From contig JABYQN010000011.1 in NCBI GenBank assembly GCA_022606135.1, positions 1,674,001 to 1,738,000 on the forward strand: 64,000 bases of DNA, read 5' to 3'. The notes below the pieces were generated by a model. That model was given only the letters and a program-made list of their open reading frames with translations. It had not been told where the DNA came from and searched no databases. The stretch comes from Fomes fomentarius (taxonomy: Eukaryota; Basidiomycota; Agaricomycetes; Polyporales; Polyporaceae). A program made the position numbers and the translations under genes. Shown piece after piece: positions 1 through 14,097 of this stretch; within the stretch, counting starts at the first letter, position 1; each line of letters opens with the position of its first letter.

Positions 1-1489
1 CGATGAGTGCATCACAAACGTGCAAGGTGCGTGAACATCGGATGGTCGAGACGACGCGGCGATGGTGCGGCACTGGCTCGCCGACGCAAATAGTGCGGAG
101 AGAGGTCCAAGCAGCAGGCACACACGAGGGATCCTTGGGCCGCAGTTACCAATGCTCACCGCTCACCACTCACAGCTGTGTGACGCATCCGGATAATGGA
201 TGGCAGTGTTTCTTGCTCGGCCGCAGTCGGTGCAGTGCGGCACAATACTTCCGCTACAGTGGTACTGATTGGAAGCGTCGCGGCGCTGTCCACAGAAGCC
301 TGACTCGTGGTGATGAACTATACGTCTCGCAGCCCGCCAGACGGCCCACATCTTGCACGCAGACCAAGATCCTGCACTCAATAGTGCTCGTGTTACTACA
401 TCCTCAACGCCGACCTTGAAGTAGTGTTTGGAGTATTGGCTTTCTGGTATGTGATGATACTCCAAACACGAGGTCGTCCTTGAAGTCGCCTCGAGGCTCT
501 ATGCGTCATAATGTGGTTGACAGCATCATGATACAACCGCTCTTGCAGGTCTTCTGGAGCTAACTGTCAGGGGGCTTTAAGGCAGCGGAAGCGAACGTGC
601 GGGGATCCCGAGTCGGCGAGACGTTAACACCAGGGCGCCGACACTAGGGCGCCAATGCCGAAGCAGCGAATGGTGGACGAGGGCGGCGTATCCGCAAGGC
701 CGGACCAGACGATTCTGTTGTGAAGATAGCAGGGAGTTGGCAGTTCGATCTTCCCTTCCCCGTGTGCGATGACATTCGGCGCTGGATGTGCCGCGCTGTG
801 GATGGCTCCAAAAGGAGGAGTGAGATGCAATTGTGGTGAGCCGCGTAACGGATGCAATCGCTGTGCCGTGGTAGACGTTGTGTCTCGTGCCCTTGTCACA
901 GACTAACACGGAAACTTCTCGTATATACTGACGAAGAGACTAACCTCCGAATATTCAGTTCAGTATATGCGTCAGCTGAGTGAAGTGATCACCACTTCAA
1001 GTTGTTGGAGAGCAGAAATATCTGAGTCACTGCTTTCATTGACTCAATTATGTTCTGATCGACCGCGCTGAGTGGCTACCATACGGGTCTTATACAGTGG
1101 GGAAAATATTTGCGGCATGCTAGAGGCTTGTACTTCCTGCAGAAGAGCTATGTGCATGATGTTAGAAGGCAAACTTTACGGAATTGAAAAGTTTACGCTC
1201 AATCGGTTTATAACGCCACACCCCCGGCATCTTCCGAAGGGTGTATCATCCGCGCGCCTATGACGATATCACATTTCATACTCAGGTATAGCTACCCGCG
1301 GTATGTCTCTGTCTCACTGTCGGCGTATAATATTTAATCACTTCTGGACACACTCTCAGAGTAGAAGAGGGTTTGCGGTTGCCGCAGCTGCAGGCAGTCT
1401 GCACGGCACACGCAACAAGGTACGTCTGCCCCGACGCATCATGGACACGCGGTCACGGCTGACCTGGCGGGAATACCTCTAGCAGTCCA
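1..1489. other. No recognisable gene
   Basis: Short open frames occur on both strands, but none has a recognisable domain, splice structure or protein-like composition. The only structured element I see is the hairpin at 424-469. The right edge runs into the remains of a MIC26/27-like gene; a further decayed upstream exon of that gene may lie near 1380-1490 but cannot be shown. Confidence 0.5.
424..469. repeat. 13-bp perfect inverted repeat
   Basis: GTGTTTGGAGTAT at 424-436 is repeated as its exact reverse complement at 457-469, leaving a 20-nt loop. It lies in non-coding sequence with no T-run after it. It could form a hairpin in DNA or RNA, or be a relic of a small mobile element; the function is unknown. 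Confidence 0.75.
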
Positions 1490-2151
1490 CCTTGCTCTGG
1501 ATGCAGAGGTCGTACTTGAGACCCCTTTGAACTGGACAAGCAAATTGACATCGCACGCCGCGTGGTCACGGGCACGTGCCAGGATTCATCAATTTACCAT
1601 TTTACACGCCTCTTTGCGCCGTTGGAAGACCGGGTGAAGTGCCCAGACGAGCCCCTCACACACAATATCCTCTACATTGGCGTAACGATCATTATCGGTT
1701 CCGTCCTCGCTCAGAACCATCTCTTCTGGCAACTGATGCACCCTCCCGTACTCTTCCTTCTCTCCCTCAATCACTTCCTCCCCAAGACCTTGCGCAACGT
1801 ATCCTCCTACCTCGGCTCGCTCGAAGAAGCGCACTTTCCGCCCTTTGCGGAGAAGCATGAAATTACCAACGCACACAGCGCCATGACGTGGGAGCGAGCC
1901 AGGAATGCGACGCAAAACGGCGGGGACACGCTCTCGAGTAGTGTCATGCGCCTTGTTGGGAAGGTGGGGAGGAGGTTACTGGTTTGTAGTTGCGCGAGAT
2001 ACTAGGCTTTCGGGATTACACGACCGCTGCTGTGAAGGCAAAGACTGTGGAGAAGATGGAGAAGTCTGTCGATACTGCGACGGTGGTTGTTGAGGAGAAG
2101 GTGCAGGAAGTGAAGGAGGCAGCAGAGCAGAAGCTCGAGCAGGCCAGATGA
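1490..2151 (+). pseudogene. MIC26/MIC27-like (apolipoprotein O family) MICOS subunit, broken
   Basis: The conceptual protein matches the fungal MICOS subunit that shapes cristae in the inner mitochondrial membrane. Recognisable parts in order: EVVLETP; ELDKQIDIARRVVTGT; EDRVKCPDEPLTHNILYIGV followed by a hydrophobic span; SLNHFLPKTLRNVSSYLGSL; FAEKHEI and MTWERA; a VTGL/LRE motif; and a Lys/Glu/Val-rich coiled-coil tail ending in TGA at 2149-2151. The frame is broken at least three times: a one-base shift near 1521-1528, another near 1965, and a TAG at 1987-1989 where the family usually has Lys (VTGLKLRE). The N-terminal targeting region is not visible. An expressed gene is possible only if the breaks are assembly errors; three breaks argue for decay. 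Confidence 0.7.
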
Positions 2152-3405
2152 CTGGTTAAATCCTTCCCTCTCTTTGATAGCAATTCGTTCTGCAGGTACA
2201 GGTCTTCGCGTCATTGCAATGTCAACACCTTCGTTTACCGCGCCTGATCAATGATTCTTGAATAATGTTTCCTATACTCTCTTGTAGCTTGGAGGCGCGC
2301 TCAAGCCTGCACTATGTCTTCATGTACATACAAGTACTCGTATGCCCAGATCTGTGCTAGTTGTGTGATGTACTCAATATCAAGAGTACGTTCCGTGTTT
2401 TGGTGCCCGAAACAAACACAGATGAATGTGTTATACTTGCGCTCACACTTTTCAAAGGCCAATGGGTGTTCAAACGTAGATACCCAGTGAAGAATCGATC
2501 TGCGCCTCTCTGGTCAATTCTTCCAACATCATCCGAGTGGCTGAGCGTGGCTTAGGTGAACGTTCATGGAACACGGTGAGTTATCATACGTTGGGGCGGC
2601 AACGGATAGCATCACAATGACGCACCTTCTTCCTGGGGTAAGACAACGTAGAGTCGGATGGAAGGCATCAAATTCGCTTCAAAAGATGGCCATCTTCCCC
2701 AGCGTGAAGCCATACGAACCTGAACAGAAGTGACTCCATCGGGGAACAACGAGGAAATCCTAGGATGGTGGTGGTATACGTATGCGTAGGTGGCAGGAGC
2801 GCAGATAATCGGCATATATTCATGGCAACAATGAGCTAGTAGTCGGATGTAGGCGGCCACGAGACACACAAATCTTCTTCTACCAGGTGTCGTATTACCT
2901 CCTTGCATAGGCTCAACCTCGTCCGTTGCACCTCTGCATGCAGATGTGTATTACTTGAGTAGTCAGTTCCGCGCAGAACGTCGATACCATCGTCAGGTAT
3001 CTTGATGTGGTTCGTAAGAGGAGCAAAGGGGTAAATACACGACAGAAAGAAGAGAGGAGGAGGCGCACCAATTTCGGTCAAAATTGGTATGGATGTTATC
3101 GGTTGTCAGGATTCGACTGGAAGATCGCCGAAGGATGGTAAAATTGGCTTCCCAGATTGGCCGGATGAGCCTGGGTGATGGAGGACAAAAGGATGACCTA
3201 GATTTCTGACAATTCTTGATTAAGGTTTGTTGGAGTCCAGTCCGGGACACCGGGTCCGAGTTGAAACCTGAAACAGGCTGTTGAAACGAAGCGTTCCAAG
3301 TTCGCTCGGAGCGCCAGTCATCTCCTGCTAAGTATTAATATAAGGGCCTCTCACCCGTCCCTTAGTCCTCAATCGAATTCCACCCAACCTCTCATATTCA
3401 TCATC
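2152..3405. other. Non-coding; includes upstream region of the first zinc-cluster gene
   Basis: I see no supportable gene. The last 100 bases look like a core promoter for the gene at 3406: an AT-rich TATTAATATAAG at 3333-3344, about 65 bases before the ATG, then a pyrimidine-rich leader ending in CATCATCATG. Confidence 0.5.
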
Positions 3406-5003
3406 ATGAGTTCCGAACAACTCTCCTATTATCTCAACTCAATTGGCCACAGAGAAGCATCTTTTGGGCGAGGGGCTCAGGGTTCGCACGGCAACTGCCG
3501 GCCCGAATCTTCGGAGTCTGTGGCAGTCTTCCACAGGGCTATGATATACCTTCTGTGTGTTACGATCGCGAAGGTCGTCTCCGTGTTGCGGTACATACAT
3601 CTCACATATACACCTCGCCCCACCAAGACTTCGTCTATGTATCTGCTCACGGTTTCCCAAGTGGTGAGTAGCGTGTCAATGGTCATTTCAACTGATCCAG
3701 GAAAGCTGATCAAGCTCGTTGGTATAGGTCGGCATCAGTAATTCACGATGTTTCTGAATGTCTGGCGCCTCTGACGGCGCGCATCCAATAGGCGCGCAGA
3801 GCTTGTGCACGACTAACAATGTCCCTCACCATCCCCTGTCCCGCCATGCCACAAAAGCAGTAGATAGTAGAGTAGCTGAGACCATGTATTGATTAATTGC
3901 AAAGCTTCATATTGCGCAGGTTCCCTGATTTCGAGTTACGGGACTCACAAGGAAGCCAGATGCATATTCAGCTTGTGGGAATTTTGTCGAGGCATTCACA
4001 TGGTATTCGGGCATTCTAGAACTTGGAAATAGTCGCGAGTACATGCATACATATGCCGGTAAGTTTTGAGGCCAGTGGGAGTGGAACAAGTCATAGAAAT
4101 AGCCATAGACCAAAATGTCTGAACTCGCCAAAATCGATGTCTGAACTCTGAGTATCTGGGACGTCTGAACACATCTGAAAATGATATCTGTGATGTCTGA
4201 TGGCATCTGAAAAGTCTGTGTCAGACTTTGCAGACATCGTGAGAATTACTGATGTCAAGCTTTCAACACAATGCAAATTGGCACATACGTCTCTTCACCT
4301 AACCCTTCTGTGGCAAAGAGTGGTGCCGCGAAACCTAGAAGCTCTCGGGCTACGGTAGCCGTGGGTGTCCCCGGAGCGCTTCCTTCATTAGTGGTTGCAG
4401 CTTACGATTCCGATACGTAGTGCACTAATTGTCGTTCTGCGGGGAAGAAGTGCAGTAATGCCCGACCGTGCGACCGATGCTGTGAGCGTAACACGCATCG
4501 CTCGTGCTGTGACGAGATCCCGATCGTCAGGGGAAGGAAGAGGATGAGGAAAGAACAGGAAGAAGTCACGCCCATGCCAGAAGCCAGCTCCGAACTACTC
4601 GCGGATCTGTATGGCAATCGACCATCCGCTGGGACTCCAGGTATTTGACAATATTCTCTAGCTGTGATCCTCACCTGAATCTTGCAATTACTTCCAAGGG
4701 GCTGCACAAGTAGCTAACAGAGAACACGAGCAGCACGCACAGGCGTCGCTCAACACATTTGGGCATTCGTGGCAACTACAGGAGTCACCGGCGTCCAGTT
4801 CTCATATCACCCCAACTTGGAATTTTTCTCCCTCCCAGAACGCCTTTCCCGTGAGCGACTTCGTGGGGACTTGGGGTGCACCAGCAGGTGGTGTGAGCGG
4901 TTACGCTGCCGCCCCGGTAACGCCGAACTTCAGTCAAGCCGAGGTGTACCCAACTGCCAGCCTGCAGAGCATTGCCAACCCCTCGCTCAACATTCAGGGG
5001 TAA
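3406..5003 (+). CDS. Zn2Cys6-type zinc-cluster protein, copy 1 (frameshifted exon 1)
   Basis: Putative DNA-binding protein of a basidiomycete zinc-cluster family. The cluster reads CTNCRSAGKKC, then CDRC, then a final Cys: C-x2-C-x6-C-x5-C-x2-C-x8-C from base 4421, followed by a basic stretch (RGRKRMRK). Exon 1 starts MSSEQLSYYLN. After VFHR the frame must slip by one base in the G-run at 3536-3538 to continue as GYDIPSVCYDREGRLRV, so the gene is broken or the base is missing from the assembly. Exon 1 ends before gtgagt at 3665, and the next readable exon begins near 4258 (FNTMQIGTYVSS), giving an intron near 595 nt, ten times the local norm. Another intron ends in TAG exactly before the first Cys, as in the copy at 49820-50820. 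The last exon (GAAQVANREHEQ onward) is Ser/Pro/Gln-rich and reaches TAA at 5001-5003, unless a donor there adds a short final exon. Confidence 0.7.
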
Positions 5004-6252
5004 GGTCCGACCTTCGTCTGATTCGCTGTTGTATGATGTACGTGACAGTATGTCTGCTCTGAATTTTTCATACTCACTGCTCATCTTAGAACCCCCATCT
5101 CGTGTCGATCCCCACGTTTGTGCTAATAGTGGCACAAGTTGTAGTTGTTCCTCTCAATCCGGTCCGGCGGCGTCCAGTTATATGTCCTTCTCTCTCGCGA
5201 GTCTCAAGTATGCTGGTACCTTGTGCTTTCCTGATCGCTGCGAACGGTGCTTCGTCTGTTTCTGTGGTGCTGTGCTAGACTCTGAAATTGTTACTCAGAT
5301 GCTCTCCTGTGCTCGGTGTATACATGTATGAAGTTGCAAATTTCTCAATCACGTGCTCAAATCATTCTCGTCATACATCTCAGTGGAGACACTGACGACG
5401 GACTTTCTCTTCCCTCAAGATGTAGGACTCGCGGGCAGAGGGGACTGTCGCAGCGGTGCAGACCGTGGCGTTGAGGGCGTATAGAGCGCATGCGAGAAGG
5501 TGGAAGAGCACAATAGGTGAAAGGAGATAGATCAAACATTGAAGGCGGCACAAGATGGGAAGCGAGCGACATACCAACGCAAATGACAACAGCGATCAAC
5601 GACTTAGGAGAAGGGTGGTTAAACCCAGACGAGGGTCGTCCTTAGTCATGAAACATGTTGTAGTTCAAGACAACGATGCGAGGGAGCAGACAGTGGGCGA
5701 CCAGGGTCGAGTATGAGGGCTGACACATCGAGAGTGCTAGATCGTGAATAGAATAGCACAGACTCAGAGGCAGTAATATTGACATTGTAGTTCCCCTCTT
5801 GACGAGCGGTGGTGCACTTGAGAGGTAACTGACCTGTAGCGACGGTTGTTGTTATCAGTGTGTGGGGACTGATCGACTGCTCGGCGATTGTCATGCGATC
5901 GCCTCAAGAGCATGCGGTGCAACCAAGCAGAGAGCAGCGGTGCCCAGCGAAGATGGCTGGAGTTGAAGAAATGGAAGTGCAAAGGAGAGCTAAAGGAGAG
6001 ACTAAAGGAAGACAAGGCGGGAACATCAAGAGGAAGGGGGACAACTGATGACACTCTGTGGGAGCGCGATCCAAGCACAGCGCGACCAAATTACTTGGTA
6101 GACACATAGTAGTTGCGAGTTTCCGGACGTGAAGTATCATTGAATCATCAAAAGGACATGAACATAAGAACAACACTGCGTCATCGGATCTACAGCGCAG
6201 AGGAAACATGATAAATACACCACCACAAAAAGTCTCACCGTCCATCCGCTTT
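5004..6252. other. No gene assigned
   Basis: A hydrophobic minus-strand open frame at 5380-5589 and a neighbouring exon-like stretch (SLIAVVICV near 5570-5605) could be remnants of a small membrane-protein gene, but I could not join them into a recognised family. Plus-strand frames at 5860-6109 are Lys/Glu-rich without features. The right end is the 3' side of SEC23. Confidence 0.4.
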
Positions 6253-9034
<2,782 letters not shown>

Positions 9035-9497
9035 GGCTCCGCGTGGGTTGTGGTGGTATTGCTCGAACGTGTAAGGTTCCTCAAAGCGCTGATGACGGAC
9101 GTGTCGAGCTCTACTGCGATACTCTACACACCGTGTAGCGTGGCACTGGCAGGTTGAAGCGGAGACCAATACTCCCTCTGTCAAATTGAATAAACGGTCT
9201 TTCTCCGCTGGACTTTGAAGCTCCGCGCGCACAACCTTGATGTTACAAGCGCCTGAGTCCTTCTCTTGCTTACACTTTGACCATCTCGAGCTCGACCATT
9301 GTTATCAGCCCCGCAGCGCCGCTCTGAAGCTTTCTAGAGCATCATTTGCTAGTGTTAATTATCGTGGGGTGAACTGGGGATACAGCTCAGATATCGTCGT
9401 TCCTTCTCGCCTGTGTGGTGCCAGTTTTCATCAGAATTGCTTCATTTAACGATGCAAGGACAACGCACATATCATATTTGAAGCTCAATCAGACCGC
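9035..9497. promoter_or_regulatory. Divergent spacer between SEC23 and MFSD5-like copy 1
   Basis: 463 bases between two divergent starts. No open frame or clear motif is supportable; it presumably holds both promoters. Confidence 0.4.
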
Positions 9498-10900
9498 ATG
9501 ATCGACTTCTACGTCCTACAGCTCGTCTTACTGGCGTTGCTATCTTTGGCCCTCAACCTCGTGAATAGACATCTACTACACAGGACCGCGCTGTCTACCG
9601 ACAACTCTTATTCCATTCCCAAGGCTGCTAAGCTTACTAGAGAGTATCTACTCGTCTATGCCATTGTCGGAGGTGTGCTGTTTTTTGTCTGACACTCTGC
9701 GATCAGCCCGTGACCTCTTCTAGGTGCTGATTGGCTCCAGGGCCCCTATATGTACTCCCTGTACAGCGTCCAGTATGGCCTACAGGAACGCGTGGTTGCT
9801 CTGCTATTCGTAGTGGGCTACTCATCAGGAGGTATCGCATCTCCTCTGGTTGGCAACTGGGCTGACCAATAGTATGCACCATTCAGTGCTTCCTCTATCC
9901 ACTAACACGTTGTTCAGCAGTCGAAAGCGGATGTCCATGATCTCTTGTGTGACCTTCGCTCTATCGTCCCTGTTCATCAACATTCCCCTGTTTCCCATAC
10001 TATTGCTAGGACGACTTTTAGGCGGCGTGTCTGGTGCCATTCATTCCTCATGTTTCCAGTCGTGGCTCGTATCATCGGCCAACGCTCAAGCGCTTTCATC
10101 CCGCCAGTTGTCCGCTATCTTCGGCCACGCTGCGCTCGTCAACAGTATAGTTGCTGCGGGTGCCGGTGTTGCGAGCGACAAACTCATGGAACGGACCGGC
10201 TCGTTCGCGTCTCCGTTCATCGCTAGCGGCATCCTGCTCATACCTGGAATAGTGGTCATCGCCAGGACCTGGTCCGAGAACTACGGGAAGGGTTCGAGGT
10301 CAAACGCGAGCGTACGGCATCTGCAGCATCTGTTCACGCATACAAGCTCGTCCGTGCAGGTGAATCTCTCATATTCATACCTACTTGACGCGACATCGAA
10401 CTCATTTAACACTAAAACAGATAAGAGGCTCTTCGTCTTGCGCTTAATACAGACCTGCTTCGAGGGCTCACTGCATCTCTTCATCTTTGTGTGGGTACCT
10501 CTGCTACAAGAAGCAGCCAGCGCTCCAGAAGACCTCCCTCTTGGATACATCTTCTCTTCGTTCATGCTATACATGCATCTCGGCGCACTCCTATACTCCT
10601 CCATCATATCCCTCTCCCCGCTCGACACCCATCATGAGATCGAGGGAGACATACCTTCCCCGTCTTCACAAATACTCACGTTGTCCATCCACGCCAAAAT
10701 CAGCGCTGGGATCCTCGCCGCTAGCGCACTGACGTTCCTCGCTGCGGTGGGGAGGGAGGACGAGCACATGCGCTTCTGGACATTCTGTGCGTTTGAGATG
10801 TGCGTTTGAGATGTGCGTTTGAGATGTGCGTTTGGGATATACTACCCGGTGCAAGGCATGCTTCGTGGCCGACTCGTATCAAATGAACATCGAGCGACGG
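9498..10900 (+). pseudogene. MFSD5-like major facilitator (molybdate-anion transporter family), copy 1, broken
   Basis: Twelve-helix membrane-transporter family; the human and algal members are called molybdate-anion transporters. Exon 1 (MIDFYVLQLVLLALLSLALN) is one helix. After an intron come GADWLQGPYMYSLY and LLFVVGYSSGGIASPLVGNWAD, then SRKRMSMISC, LLGRLLGGVSGAIHSS, FQSWLVSSAN, FGHAALVNSIVAAGAGVASD, TQTCFEG-type helix 7 (here IQTCFEGSLHLFIFVWVPLL) and PLGYIFSSFM. At 10786 a 13-bp unit is present four times and puts TGA at 10807-10809 within helix 10/11. Beyond the array the conserved GIYYPVQGMLRGRLV and HRAT resume in frame. After 10900 the last two helices present in the right-hand copy (SSLFRVPLN onward) cannot be found. 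The gene is therefore interrupted and 3'-truncated. A shortened protein could still be made. Confidence 0.75.
10786..10837. repeat. Four tandem copies of a 13-bp unit inside a coding exon
   Basis: TGTGCGTTTGAGA is repeated four times without gaps (the last copy reads TGTGCGTTTGGGA). The added length (39 bases beyond one unit) keeps the frame after the array, but the second unit is read in a frame containing TGA. Confidence 0.95.
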
Positions 10901-11152
10901 TGAGCTAACTATAGCCGCAGATCCGTTGTAATTCAGCACGATCACTGGACAGGCTTGCTCGTAATCATCAGCATGACCACATAACAATGCGGTGAGATAC
11001 CAAAGCACATGTAGCGTATATAATACAGGTAGAGATACAGTGGGATGATGCGCCTAAACATACGTATGATGGTGCAACGAGAGCGTGAATCGGCAAGTAC
11101 GTATACAGTGAGCCCAATGGGGGTGCGTGTCCGAAAGCAGCAGAGACGGATG

Positions 11153-12337
11153 TCAAAAGAGAAGCATGAAGTGCGAGCATGTCATACTGCATGATGATTG
11201 CCCTCTGGTTCTTCTGTCACGAAGGATAGCGTGGGTGAAAGCATGATGACGGACGTGAACATTGCAGAGGACTGCGTTCGGGCTGACGACGTCGCGGTCT
11301 TGCTGCTCTGTGCGGATCGCGCAGGCGTCGGCCGGTACACCCGGCTGAACCGTCGGAACCCCCTCAGAGCCCCTTCCGGAGGCCGTTTCGGTGCCGCTGC
11401 GGACCGACGAGCGGCGTGAGTGGTATGTACCGCGGAGATTTGAGAACGAGGGTAGCGTACCGTCGACGATCATGTCCAGGCGTTTCTCGGGGTCGATCCG
11501 TCGGTGTCGTACCCTCTTCGCGCGGCGACAGAATACGCAGAAGAGCATGGCCACGATCCCAAGCACAACCACCGCACCCGCTACGGCGATGCCAGCTACC
11601 GCGCCCGTCGAGAGCGGAGTGTTCGAGAAAACAGGGGTCTGGCTCGCTCTGGCAGCGGACTGGCCTTGGGCAGGAGTGTGCGTACCGTCGTCGCGTATTG
11701 TGCCGGAGTCCCCAACGCCCTCCATACCGTCGACGGAAGTGTACTGGATGTAATCAAGGTTAAAGGACCCTTGCCTGACGGTAACGGTGAGCTCGTGTAG
11801 CCCGGAATCGAGTGGTGTTGACGTCGCGAAGAAGGGCCAGTTATATTGAAGGGAGGGAGGGGGTTGTGTGATAGCTTGTGTTACCGGCTCTCGGTCGTCT
11901 ATCGTGAAAGAGGCTGTGACGGGCTGACCATCGAGGATGCCATAAACAGCCACGAATGTTCCTGTAATCAGATGTGCCGTCAGTACCACGGATTGTTGAA
12001 TGGAGGCAGAAAGACAGAGCAGGGTTCAAACTTCCAAGTCCCGCGCTATGCGATCGAAGCCACGTGCGGGAAGGAAGCTGCCCACAATCGGCATAGAAAG
12101 AAGCGACTCACCATTGAATGCGAATTTGACGGTCGCGCCTGCCTGGCCCGAAGTATGGATCGTGCTCGCGTTCTGGTCCCCAGGCGACGTCACCGAGCTC
12201 GCGGCCCACTGCCCGCCATACTGCACTCTCCAGCTCCCGTCGTCTACACGAAGCAGCACAGCTTCGTTATCCCTCTTCAGGCCCGCCTGCACCGAGTTCA
12301 CTTGGAATAATCTCATCGGATGGGAGAAGTCGTGCAA
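11153..12337 (-). CDS. Single-pass membrane protein with extracellular beta-rich domain
   Basis: A hypothetical of a layout common in mushrooms. The N-terminal region (AVLLRVDDGSWRVQYGGQW, then TVKFAFN joined across an intron to GTFVAVYGILDGQPV, TASFTIDD, LDSGLHELTVTV, FNLDYIQY) is rich in beta-strands, like a carbohydrate-binding-like sandwich. It is followed by a Ser/Thr/Gln-rich stalk. One transmembrane segment (STGAVAGIAVAGAVVVLGIV, then AMLFCVF) and a basic stop-transfer (CRRAKRVRHRR) precede a Ser-rich cytoplasmic tail. No cleaved signal peptide is evident at the chosen start, and the first exon may be incomplete; starts at 12337 and 12316 are both possible. A donor-like GTACGC near 11460 may remove part of the tail, so the C-terminus is uncertain. 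It lies between the two facing MFSD5-like genes. No partner or ligand can be inferred. Confidence 0.65.
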
Positions 12338-14097
12338 TTAAGCCTGTCAAAGGTCAAAGACGGCACGTGCCAGCTGCGCAGTCTGACTGACAGGCGACGT
12401 CGACGGCCGAGTTAGCGAGAGACATCTCCATATACGTAGAACGCAAACGTACCGTGGCCGTGGCGCTGCGGCGCTTTCCGGACGTCGTGTAGCAGTCGTT
12501 CAACAACGTAGGGGTGGGTGACGTGGAGGTGGTCTCGTGTAAAGCCGACCGCACAGTTGGTGGGTACCTGCGGACCTGAGGAGGTATGTATATTCCAAGT
12601 CCCTCTAACTCTTATGGACATTGGATATTCTAATCTCACCGCCATCGTGTGGTCACCGGGACGACCTTGACGCGTGTTTCCCGAATGCGCTCAAGCTGGG
12701 CGTTTTGGACTGAATTGAGATTGCTTGATCATTGAAATCGCTACGGTCCCGAGACGCTGTTGTTCAGATGTTGCTGTCACTGTGAGTGCTGTCATTTTGC
12801 AAGTGGAATTTTTGGCTCAGTAGTTCTGAGTGACCTAGCTCAACGCCCTGATTGTCATAAGGCCCATGACATTCGACGGGTACTCGACTGCGAGGACACC
12901 TCGCAGGACGACACGACCGAGACAAGAAGAAGGGTCCGGGTATGTTTCACGCGGCTGGAGAAGATAGATCCCGTCAAAAGCACAGCTTCACGATCACTGA
13001 AACTGAAACGACACCACCCGACCTGAGCGGAATGTCGCCCGGGCGCTCCGGACAAATCTGCATGTCGTGAAGATGTCACAATCAGAGAAGAGAAGAGGAT
13101 GTGCGTGATGATGAGATGCTAACGTAGCGATTTTTGAGGCTTGTGGGTCCACCTTCACACCGCCCCGCTTGGGCCCTGGGTCAGAGAAGCTTCCCGCTCG
13201 AAGTCGAATGTCGCGCTAATACGGCATGCGGGACAGTGCAGTCTTCACACGCGAAGAATGGCAACGTATGTACTTATTTGCGTCACTCGCCGTCAGCCTG
13301 AATCTTCCAGCCCCAACTCCGCAGTCTATACACCTGAGACGGGATGCACGGCAACCGTTCGAGCATCCGCATATGCGGTTCACTGGAATGAAAGCGGCGG
13401 CCACCACGAACAGCAGAGGTGGTTCCGTCCATCCGTCACCTGCTGAGCAACGATCTGAGAGGGTCTACATGATGAATGGCGACTTGATGCTTACTAGTAT
13501 AGCAACGACCCACCGGGATTACGTCTTGCGCACCACAGTGTACACTGCAAGCCACCTCACATACGAAGCGGGTAATGGAACCGAAGTATTCTCAAGGGGC
13601 CGTCCAGCGTTCATCAGCAGCGTCGAAGCTCAGACGCGCCATTCGACGGCCGGCATGGGCGGTGATTCGCCAAGTCGCGCGGTTGTAGTGTGATATTCCA
13701 TTGGGGGGATTCTATGCTGACAGTCATGCTCTTGACCACGGCACGTACGACTCATCGCCACATAGTGATGGCCATTGGGCCTTTAGGAATAGTACCTACC
13801 TAGTGTTTTGACGGCGCTTGAGATTTGATGAAGATCAGATCAACGTATTGCAGTCTCGGCGGCAGGTTATGAGTACGAAAGATGGTGATGGTTATCGGCC
13901 ATTGTACGATCTATGATTGGGGTGGCCCCGCTACGGAGGAACAGAAGGGACCAGATCTAAACATAAGGCGCTGAATCAGTTAAGAACTCAGTGCCACGGG
14001 GATCACGCCTCCATCTCGCTCACCTCAGGGCGCGCCGCCAGGCGAACGGCGGGTGTATCTAGCAACGAAAGCACGCAGCCCATGTGCCCCGCCAAAC
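12338..14097. other. Gene-poor stretch
   Basis: The longest open frame is 155 codons at 13226-13693 (+), without recognisable domains, introns or hydrophobic segments; I regard it as chance. The stretch lies between the membrane-protein gene and the 3' end of MFSD5-like copy 2. I see no repeat shared with the end of copy 1. Confidence 0.4.

Noticed and set aside
4418..4420. TAG directly before the first zinc-cluster Cys read as a nonsense mutation
   Set aside because: The intact third copy has an intron ending in TAG at exactly the same place and phase, so this is the splice acceptor.
9850..10809. Continuous 319-codon frame taken as a complete transporter
   Set aside because: Its first codons are intron sequence and its stop lies in the 13-bp array; homology extends on both sides, so it is the middle of a larger broken gene.
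13226..13693. 155-codon plus-strand frame as a gene
   Set aside because: No domain, no intron signals supporting it, and low protein-like character; likely chance.
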